Shown here in pieces: positions 27,235 through 35,100 of a stretch of 64,000 nucleotides of DNA. Where the stretch lies: the NCBI GenBank assembly GCA_958295955.1, contig OY282420.1:586236-650235 (forward strand), in the 5' to 3' direction. The notes beneath the pieces are model-generated. The model saw nothing but the letters and a program-made list of their open reading frames with translations, was not told where the DNA came from and did no database searches. The stretch's first letter is position 1. Each line of letters begins with the position of its first letter. The translations under genes and the position numbers were made by a program. The DNA comes from an uncultured Bryobacterales bacterium. Its GTDB lineage: Bacteria > Acidobacteriota > Terriglobia > Bryobacterales > UBA6623.

Positions 27235-27325
27235 GCTGTCCGCTTAGCGCGGTAGTCTAGCAGAATTGCCCGCGGCAAGGCGTCTCGTGCAACTTTTGGG
27301 GCGCGGCTTCGTATATTCGGGCATC

Positions 27326-27769
27326 ATGAACGAACTCCGAAACCAAGACCCACAACAAAACGAAGAAGCGGCCGGTCCGGTCGAAGCGCCGCAGACAGAG
27401 ACGGCGGACGCCCCTCCGGCGGACGCCGACGACTCGCTTTTCTGCCCCCAATGCGGCGCCAAGATGGGCGCCGGAGACGTATTTTGCGGCGCTTGCGGCC
27501 GGCCTCTGGGCCAAGCAGCCGATCCCGCGGCAGCCGGCGGAGGAAGAATCGCCGCCAACCCGTCGGGGTTGAATCGGCTCACGGCTCTGCTGCTCTGTCT
27601 GCTGCTGGGGTTCCTGGGCATACACCGCTTCTACGCCGGCAAGATCGGCACGGGGTTGCTGTTCCTGATCACCGGCGGATTTCTATTCGTCGGCGTCATC
27701 TACGACTGCGTGATGATCGCGACCGGAGAATTCACCGATGCGGAAGGCCGCAAGCTCCTCTACCGGTAG
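27326..27769 (+). CDS. TM2-domain protein with zinc ribbon
   Basis: A 147-residue protein. An acidic, Gln/Pro-rich start is followed by a zinc ribbon (FCPQCGAKMGAGDVFCGACG, about residues 39-58). A TM2 domain then has two membrane helices and the hallmark LLGFLGIHRFYAGKIGTG with the acidic loop VGVIYDCVMI. TM2 proteins are small, widespread and of unknown biochemical function. The ATG is preceded at 27312-27317 by TATATT, so transcription may start only a few bases before the start codon. It is convergent with the DUF1552 gene. Confidence 0.88.
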   Translation: MNELRNQDPQQNEEAAGPVEAPQTETADAPPADADDSLFCPQCGAKMGAGDVFCGACGRPLGQAADPAAAGGGRIAANPSGLNRLTALLLCLLLGFLGIHRFYAGKIGTGLLFLITGGFLFVGVIYDCVMIATGEFTDAEGRKLLYR

Positions 27770-27782
27770 TAGAGCGGCCGCT

Positions 27783-29078
27783 TCAGCCCAGGTCCAACGG
27801 GGCCGTGCTGTCGGCGAAGCGCTCGCGGTGGAGTCCGTTGCGCGCCAGCAGCGACAACCACAGGTTCGCCAGCGGCGTCCCTTCCGGACAGCGCACGTGG
27901 CGGCCGGTTCGCATAGGAACGGGAGCATGCGGCCCGATGCCGCGGCCGGCCGTGACGGTCGCCAGATGGTCGTAGTTGTGCAAGTTGCCGTTGCCCAGAC
28001 CCGCTCCGAGGGTCAGCACGCAGCGGTCGAGCAACGTACCCTCGCCTTCGGGAATTTCCCGAAGCTTTTGCACGAGATAGGCGTACTGCGCGACGCGGAA
28101 GCGGTCGATGAGGGCGACCTTGCGGCGCGCTTCGTCGTCTTTGTCCATCGCGTGGGTCAGCGTGTGATGAACCTCGGGCTTGTCGAACACGCCGTCGTAA
28201 AACTGCGGAGCGTTCCAGCGCTCGGGGCCGAACATCATGCTGACGACCCGGGTCAGGTCAAGTTGGAAGGCCAGCGCGATCAGATCGCCCATCATGCGGA
28301 TGTATGCGCTGCGCTCGGCCGGCATTTCGGACGGTTCGTCCAGCGGAACTTCCTTCTGCTCCCGGGCGCGCCGCTCGAGTTGCGTCATGCGGCGTTCGAT
28401 CGACCGCACCGATTCGAAATACTCATCGACCTTGCGCCGGTCGGGCGCGCTCAACTGACGCCGCAGCGCTTTCGCCTCGCCGCGGACGATATCGAGAATG
28501 CTGCGCTCCACGGGACCGCCGGCATCCATTCCGAACAGGCGGCGGTACACGGCGCGCGGGTCGTTCTCGGCCTTGGCCGACGAGCCCGGACCGAACCACG
28601 AGATCGTTCGCAGGTACTTCGATTCCTTATTGCCCTTGAACGTGTTGCAAGTGAGCTCGAGCGAGGGCAGCACGCTCTGCTTGCGCTGCGCCGCGGCGAT
28701 GCGCTGATCGACGGTAGCGTCGATGGGGAACATGCCGTCGGGCTTCTCAGTGGGCGGGGCGCTGGTCATCCAGCAGGAAGCGCATTGCGCGTGAACGTCG
28801 GTTCCGCCGCCGAAGACCCGGTCGAGGCCGCTGAAGACGATCACCTCATCGCGAACCGGCGCCAGCGGTTCGAGCGACGGCGGCAACTCGAAATCGGCGC
28901 CGGCTTTCCGCGGGAACCAGAACTCCGGGACGATGCCGTTCTGCAGATAGAAAAAGCCCATGCGCAGGGGCGGCCCGCCGTGCGGCGGCTTGCCCGCGGC
29001 CATGACCTCCAGCCAAGGCAGCATCATGCCTCCGCCGATGCCGCGCAGAACGGTTCGTCTGGAAAGCCGCTTGCTCAT
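27783..29078 (-). CDS. DUF1552 family exported protein
   Basis: A 431-residue protein with a twin-arginine-style leader (SRRTVLRGIGGGMMLPWLE), so it is probably exported folded. Family markers include FFYLQNGIVPEFW, VIVFSGLDRVFGGGTDVHAQ and the C-terminal VLTLGAGLGNGNLHNYDHLA. DUF1552 proteins nearly always accompany a DUF1592-type cytochrome, as here, where the ATG overlaps the partner's stop (ATGA). Such pairs are frequent in Planctomycetes, Verrucomicrobia and Acidobacteria. The biochemical role is unknown; a periplasmic redox or polymer-degradation function has been proposed from context only. Confidence 0.93.
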   Translation of the reverse strand: MSKRLSRRTVLRGIGGGMMLPWLEVMAAGKPPHGGPPLRMGFFYLQNGIVPEFWFPRKAGADFELPPSLEPLAPVRDEVIVFSGLDRVFGGGTDVHAQCASCWMTSAPPTEKPDGMFPIDATVDQRIAAAQRKQSVLPSLELTCNTFKGNKESKYLRTISWFGPGSSAKAENDPRAVYRRLFGMDAGGPVERSILDIVRGEAKALRRQLSAPDRRKVDEYFESVRSIERRMTQLERRAREQKEVPLDEPSEMPAERSAYIRMMGDLIALAFQLDLTRVVSMMFGPERWNAPQFYDGVFDKPEVHHTLTHAMDKDDEARRKVALIDRFRVAQYAYLVQKLREIPEGEGTLLDRCVLTLGAGLGNGNLHNYDHLATVTAGRGIGPHAPVPMRTGRHVRCPEGTPLANLWLSLLARNGLHRERFADSTAPLDLG

Positions 29079-31162
29079 CTCAAAACGCCTCGGTTGCTAT
29101 GAGTTTGACGGAATGCCGGACTTTTGACAAGCGCAACGACGATATCCCGCAGCCGATAACCGCCGCCGCGCACCTCGTCGAGAATATCGCTGACCGTCGG
29201 ATCGTCGAACGCCGTCAACCCGCGGCCCAGGGCGTACGCGAGCAATTGCTCGACAAACCCGCGGGCGAACAATTCCGGACGTTCGAGCAGCGCGTCCTTC
29301 AATCCGACCGGGCCGTTGAACGCCGCGCCGCCGCGCAGCTTGCCGGAAGCGTCGATCGGCAACCCGGAATCGTATTCGCGCCAGAGGCCGACGGCGTTGT
29401 AGAGATCGAGAGCGAAACCAAACGGGTCGATGCGCTCGTGGCACGAAATGCAGGCGGGGTCCTGACTGTGCCGCGCGACCTGCTCCCTTAACGACAAGCT
29501 GCGCAATCCGCTGCGGTCGGTTTCCGCGAGCGGCGTGATTCCCGGCGGCGGCGGAGGCGGTGGCCGGTTGAACACGACGTCCGCAATCCACGCGCCCCGG
29601 ACGATCGGGCTGGTGCGTTCGGGAAGCGACGTGAGCGTCAGCGTCGAGCCGAGCGTGAGGACGCCGCCCCGGCGGCGGTCGTCCAGCCGCGCGCGGAACC
29701 AGGTCCGCCTGCCGGCCAACCTGCCGGCGGTCTTCGGGAGTGCCGGATAGAGATGCCGCAGCCCGTAAAACGCGGCCAGGTTCTCATTGAGATAGGTGAA
29801 GTCGGCGTCGATAAAGTTCAGAATGCTGCGGTTTTCGACCAGCACCGTCTCGAACAGCAGCAGCGCTTCGAGCATCATGTGCAAGCCTACGGTGCGGCGG
29901 CGCGCGGGACCGGCGGGTTCGTAATAGCTGGGGAACGCATCCAGATCGGGAATGACCGCGGCCACCTGCCCCAAGCGCATCCACGGGCCGCCGAAATGCT
30001 CGGCGAGCGCTTTCGATTTCGGGTCGCGCAGCATCCGCCGCGCCTGCTTTTCAAGCTGCTCGAGTTCGTGCAGATTGCCCTCCCCCGCCGCAGCGAACAG
30101 CGCTTCGTCGGGCATGCTCGTCCACAAGAAATAGGAAAGCCTTGCAGCAAGGTCGTAAGCATCCGGCGCGCCCGACGGCGAGTTCTTTTCGACCCGCATC
30201 AGAAAATGCGGCGACGACAGGACGCCCAAAATCATGTGCCGGGCAGCGGTCGCGAAGTCGTTCCCCTCTCTCCGCGAGCGCCGATACAGGTTGAGATAGC
30301 GCTCGACTTCGCCTTTACCGGCGGGCCGGCGGAACGCCCCGGGCAGGAATGCGGCGAGCCGGCGGCGCGCCGCTTCGGGGGCCGACAGGCCGGCGCCGGG
30401 GGCCTGAAAAAGCGGATGCCCGCTCGGAAAATCGGCGTGAAAGAGAAGGTCGCGAGCTACGGCGAAGTATTTCTCGAGCAACGCCGGGGAGAGGCTGACC
30501 TGATCGCTGCGATTGGCGAACCCGTGCTCCGCGCGGCTGTCGGCGGGCAGAGTGGCGATGCCCGGATAGCGCGTCAGCGGAGGATTGTTGCTCGTTTGCT
30601 CGTGATCGACCTCGACCCGCCGCGCCATGATTCCCGACGCCGGCTGAAAATACGCCTTGTCTTTCGCAAACTGTTCCGGAAGAATGAACGGATCGGCGGG
30701 CAATTCCAGCAAGTCGCGGATCGTGTGCGTATATTCGCCGCGAGTCATACGCCGCGCGACGCGGTATGCCGGAGCCTGCCCGCCGGGCCGGTTCGCCCGC
30801 AGCCAACGGTCGATGCCCGCGATCAGCGCCTTCCGTTCCCGCTGCGCGGGCCGCTCCGCGCCGGGCGGCGGCATTTCCCCGGCGCGCAGAACGTCCAATG
30901 CGGTTTTCCATTTCTCCGGGGCGGCCTGCGGGTCGCGCAGCAGCAATTCTTCCAGGTCGATCCCGCCGCTCCGCGCCGCGGAACTATGGCAGGCGAGGCA
31001 GTAGCGGCGCGCGATCGGGCGGATATCATCGAGTCCTGAAAAATCCGGGCCGGCAGCGGACGCGGGCAACAATGCCAGGGACGGAAGCAACGCCGCGCTC
31101 GCGAGCAGCACCCGGCCGGCGCGAAACGACCGTTTCCGGCAAATCGGGCGCAACGGCGTCAT
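29075..31162 (-). CDS. DUF1592-family multidomain cytochrome c-like protein
   Basis: A 695-residue exported protein with the ordered domain set DUF1587, DUF1595, DUF1592, DUF1588, DUF1585. After a signal-like N-terminus (FRAGRVLLASAALLPSLALLP) an N-terminal haem site CLACH lies in a planctomycete-cytochrome-type domain with KWKTALDVLRAGEMPPPG. A second haem site CISCH lies in DUF1588 (RHSQDPACISCHERIDPFGF). The end, LLAYALGRGLTAFDD and LRDIVVALVKSPAFRQ, is the DUF1585 signature. It is co-translated with the DUF1552 partner. It probably moves electrons during periplasmic oxidation of an unknown substrate. Confidence 0.94.
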   Translation of the reverse strand: MTPLRPICRKRSFRAGRVLLASAALLPSLALLPASAAGPDFSGLDDIRPIARRYCLACHSSAARSGGIDLEELLLRDPQAAPEKWKTALDVLRAGEMPPPGAERPAQRERKALIAGIDRWLRANRPGGQAPAYRVARRMTRGEYTHTIRDLLELPADPFILPEQFAKDKAYFQPASGIMARRVEVDHEQTSNNPPLTRYPGIATLPADSRAEHGFANRSDQVSLSPALLEKYFAVARDLLFHADFPSGHPLFQAPGAGLSAPEAARRRLAAFLPGAFRRPAGKGEVERYLNLYRRSRREGNDFATAARHMILGVLSSPHFLMRVEKNSPSGAPDAYDLAARLSYFLWTSMPDEALFAAAGEGNLHELEQLEKQARRMLRDPKSKALAEHFGGPWMRLGQVAAVIPDLDAFPSYYEPAGPARRRTVGLHMMLEALLLFETVLVENRSILNFIDADFTYLNENLAAFYGLRHLYPALPKTAGRLAGRRTWFRARLDDRRRGGVLTLGSTLTLTSLPERTSPIVRGAWIADVVFNRPPPPPPPGITPLAETDRSGLRSLSLREQVARHSQDPACISCHERIDPFGFALDLYNAVGLWREYDSGLPIDASGKLRGGAAFNGPVGLKDALLERPELFARGFVEQLLAYALGRGLTAFDDPTVSDILDEVRGGGYRLRDIVVALVKSPAFRQTHSNRGVLR

Positions 31163-31184
31163 GACGCAAAGAAAACCTTGTCTA

Positions 31185-31985
31185 TTATGCCGTTTCTCCG
31201 CTGTGAGTCAGTTCGCGGGCCACGCGGAAACCGCTGACGCCGCGGAAACCCGCGACGAGCTTGGCGCGGGCCGCCGAGCGCAAGCTCACCGGATCGTTGC
31301 TCCAGGAGCCGCCCCGCAAAACGCGGCGGCCGCCGTGCCGGCGCTCCTGCATCCGCTCAACGATGTTCTGCGTTTCCCAGGCCGTCCCGTTGCTCGGCGC
31401 TCCCTCGTAATTCTTGTTCCAACGGTCCTGCACCCACTCCCACACGTTCCCATGCATGTCGTATAGCCCGAAGTCGTTCGCCGCGTAGCTCCCTACCGGC
31501 TGCGTCCTGCCTACCGTCCCGCCGTAATTCGCCTCGCTCGGCGATAGGGCGTCCCCAAAGGAAAACCGCGTTGTCGTCCCCGCCCGCGCGGCGTACTCCC
31601 ACTCCGCCTCGCTCAATAAGCGGTACTGTTTCCCCGTCTTCCGGCGCAACCAACTCACATAGCTTTGGGCGTCGTCCCAACTGACGTTGATCACCGGCCG
31701 CCTTCCCCGGCCCCAGCCCTCATCGTGCGGCCTGTAGCCGCCGCACCCGCCTGCCGCCGCGCAGGCGTCCCACTCCGCGAAGGTCACTGCGTAGATGCCT
31801 ACCGCAAACGCCTTTTCGATGCGCACTTCATGCCGCGGCCCTTCGCTGCCTTCGCGGCCCTCCTCGCTCTCCGGCGAGCCCATCGGGCAACTCCCCGGCG
31901 GCACGACCGCCATCTCCGGGCACTCCGGGCAGTCTCGGAAAATCTCCCGCACGCCTTCGCCGCATTCGGATTGCATACATGTCAT
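31185..31985 (-). CDS. FGE-sulfatase (SUMF1) fold protein lacking the catalytic cysteines
   Basis: A 266-residue protein made almost entirely of the formylglycine-generating-enzyme domain: DCPECPEMAVVPPGSCPMGS, INVSWDDAQSYVSWLRR, RLLSEAEWEYAARAGTTT, GLYDMHGNVWEWVQDRW and VLRGGSWSND with the end SGFRVAR. The copper-binding active-site Cys pair that true FGEs carry after RGGSW is absent (SLRSAARAKLVAG), so sulfatase activation is unlikely. No signal peptide is present. The lead FRDCPECPEM is typical of domains fused or linked to conflict and signalling proteins. It diverges from the giant ATPase gene, 118 bases away, and may belong to that system as a recognition component (inference). Confidence 0.88.
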   Translation of the reverse strand: MTCMQSECGEGVREIFRDCPECPEMAVVPPGSCPMGSPESEEGREGSEGPRHEVRIEKAFAVGIYAVTFAEWDACAAAGGCGGYRPHDEGWGRGRRPVINVSWDDAQSYVSWLRRKTGKQYRLLSEAEWEYAARAGTTTRFSFGDALSPSEANYGGTVGRTQPVGSYAANDFGLYDMHGNVWEWVQDRWNKNYEGAPSNGTAWETQNIVERMQERRHGGRRVLRGGSWSNDPVSLRSAARAKLVAGFRGVSGFRVARELTHSGETA

Positions 31986-32103
31986 TATCCGTCAAACGCA
32001 TCTTGCCCGGGACAACTGACCTCGCGGCTGCGGACCGACCATGACGGCCGGCGCTTGTCTCGACTCCTGACGCCGAATTTGATACATTACTCACTGATTT
32101 TGT

Positions 32104-35100
32104 ATGGAAAGACCTGAAGCAGTGCAGCCGGAAAGAGACGGTGAAGCCGCAGCGCTCGTCGAAAGCATCGGAAAACTTTCCGCTGGTCTCGATGCCGAGC
32201 GCCTGGAACCTGCGGCGCTCGATGCGCTTAAGCACGATGTCGCTCGTCTGACTGATATCGCCGCGACCCGGCGCGAGGCGTCTGCACAGTTGCAGTCGCA
32301 ACTTCAGGCTTGGCGGGATTCCCATGCGGAAGCGCTCTCCGGTGCAGCGGAACTTGAGTGCCGCTTGGCGGCGCTCGATGCGCGGATTGGCGCAGGCGAT
32401 ATGGGTCGGGATCGCATGGAGACGATTCTCGGCCTTTTTGAGACGGCTCTCGATAACAAGAGCCGCGCCCAAGAGACCCGTGAGGCCTGCAAACGCGCCC
32501 TCGATGAAGGCAATTACCCCTCGGTGAGTTCTCTTGCCGCCGCATTACAGTCGTTGAAGGCCGAATGCGATGTGGCCTACGCGGCAATCGACAAGGCGCT
32601 TGCCGGACTGCCCGAGCCGCTCCCAACTGGAAAGGAGCAAACCAAGCAGGACACCGCTCCTGACGAGCGAGCACCAGAACCCGCAACGAAACATCAGGCC
32701 GACGACGAAAAAGAGGAACCACCTGACGACGAAGCCGGGCATGACGTGCCGGCCGCAACGCCGGCGGCGCCCGACGACAGCGAAGATATCCCCGCCGAAC
32801 GAATCGAAGCGGAGGTTGAGCATGGGCACATGGAAGAGGGAGGAACTGACAAACAAGCACAGGAACCCGAGCCCACAATGGAACCCCAAGCTAACGATGA
32901 GTCGGAGCCGGCTGCCAACAAAAAAGAGAAGCCACTTGACGCCGAAGCCGGTCAAGACATGCAAGGTGCAGCCCCGACGGATGAAGCAGCACCGCCCGAC
33001 AGCGAAGGCATATCCACCGAACGAATCGAGAAAGAGATCGCAAAAGCACTTGAGCGCGGTCGTTTCGGCATCGCCTACCATCTCGCTCGTACAACACCGG
33101 ATGCCTTGCCCGGTGCAAAGGCGATCAAGCTCGTAGCGTGCAATTACGTGACCGATGAGCGCGCCCCCGTCGATGCCGTTCTGCCCGGCCTTGCAACCGA
33201 GTTAAGAGACGAAGCCGAAGCGGTTTTGAGCAATGGGACTGATCAGCAAATTCGACGCAGTTATGTGGCTCTGATGGCCGGCGCCGCATTGGCGCCGGCC
33301 CGAATCGCTCCTGGCGGGCCGGTCGCCCAATTGCTTTCGTTCCTGGTGCATTACCTAGGCGATATGCCGTCATTGCAGGCACTGGCGACGACTGCGGCCG
33401 ATGTTTCGATGAAAGGAATCTATCTTCCTGTCGAATTGCTTCGAGAAGACGATTCCCTTGAAAGATGGACTGTAAGAGAGGTGTTCTTACGCAACGAGAC
33501 AAAGAATTGGATCGAGAAAGAACGGCAAGCGAATCTTAAGTTTCGTCCTGCGACCAAGGTTTGGAGACAGATGCTCGACGTTTGGGAAAACAATGGCCGC
33601 GCTTCGATCGGCTGCATGTTCGAATTGCTGGAGAAATCAGCCGACAGTATCGATATCGACCGCGTTGTCGCGATTGCTGATCACTGGCACGATCACAGAG
33701 AGAAAGAGATTGATCGAATAGACCGCGATATCCGGAGCGGATCATCACATAAAATTGAAGGACATGCACGTTTGAATCTTCGGAATAAAATCGAAGAAGC
33801 TATAACTTTCTCAGACAGATGGCGCAAATTATTTAAATCACGACCGGACAAAAGACCGGAATTCCATACAAGTCAGGTAAATATCTTGCGTGGAGCAGTC
33901 CGCGAAAACGCCGAAGATGTGCTTACAGAGGTTAATACGCCGACAACACCGCTGGGGCGTAGTGCCCAAAAATTGGTCCGACGCTATATTGCCATGTTTG
34001 AACCTGTGGCGCTCGATGCGCATGTTCCAAATGTAGGGCTACGCGATCTACTGAATGGCGACTTGCGTGCGAACCCAAACATACGTTTCGACGACACGGG
34101 TCGTCCGTCCGAGACTCTTTTCAATGTCGATCTCCTATTGCATCTTGCGAGTCAGGACAATCCTGATTTTAAGCACGCCGCCATCGAACTCGCGAAAAAT
34201 GGAGATTTCCTCAACGCAGAGGCGGCCATAGATTTTGCCGAACGAAACGACTTCCTAAACAATGACGGAGCAGACCGCGCCCGCGGTATGGTCGAAGTAG
34301 AACGTACACGCGGTCAGCAGAAGCTCAAAGACAAGGTCAGTGAAACGAGCAATCGCCTTGATGCGGCATACGCTCGAGGCGTTCTGGATCTGAAGGAGTT
34401 TGAGCAACTGCGCGCCAAGCTTCCATCCGATGATTTTTCCGAGATCGACCAATTTGAGCCGCTTTTCGAAACGCTCGCTCAGATCGACAAACATATCGAC
34501 AGCGCCAAACAGGACAGAAACAAGAAGATTATTCGATCACTCGACAATCTGGAGAATGTATCGCCGGAAGACAGGAACCGGATCGAGACTGCCATTAACG
34601 ACGGCCGCTTGCAGGTCGCTCAAGACTTCGTTGAACGGATTGTGGGCGGTGAGGAGTTGCCCAAACCTGAAGTGGATAACAACCGTCCCTTAGACCGCTT
34701 TTTCCCGGATTTCGTTACGCGCTACACAGCCTTCCGAAAGAAAACGCCGGAGGCGCTTGCACAGGTTCAACGCTCACTCGAAAACCGTGAATGGAAATGG
34801 CTGATCGGCGCCTCGCAGCTTTCGGTAGATGCAGCTCGAGACGGCATCCGTATCCTTGAAGCGTGGGCTAGTCTGTGCAAAGGTCCGACTACCGCCGATA
34901 CGTTGCAGACCCTTATGCGTACGCTTGGCTTTGCGAACGTAGATGTAGGCAGAAACGGTACCCGGACGACCTTCGGAGAAATAGTGTTTACGCTCCGGGT
35001 TACGCCTATAGCGGACCGGCGCATCGCGCAACTTCCGGACTTCGGCTCGCGCGCCAACGGGCGGTATCGGCTGCTTGCGATTCGTGGCCGCACATCAGAA

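Noticed and set aside
24955-27255. Long open frame on the plus strand opposite the RND pump, and similar frames opposite other genes (for example 1997-3709 plus and 54865-56886 minus)
   Set aside because: These are antisense shadows produced by high GC and biased third positions. They are rich in Arg, His and Pro, have no family motifs, and the opposite strand encodes well-recognised proteins.
27312-27317. TATATT as a -10 promoter element for the TM2 gene
   Set aside because: There is no -35 partner, and it would place transcription start within a few bases of the ATG; too weak to list as a promoter.
31185-31400. Diversity-generating retroelement variable region at the end of the FGE-fold gene
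   Set aside because: FGE folds are common DGR targets, but no reverse transcriptase, template repeat or accessory gene is present in the window.
31185-31985. The FGE-fold gene as the activator of the two sulfatases
   Set aside because: The cysteines needed for formylglycine formation are absent, and it has neither a signal peptide nor proximity to either sulfatase.
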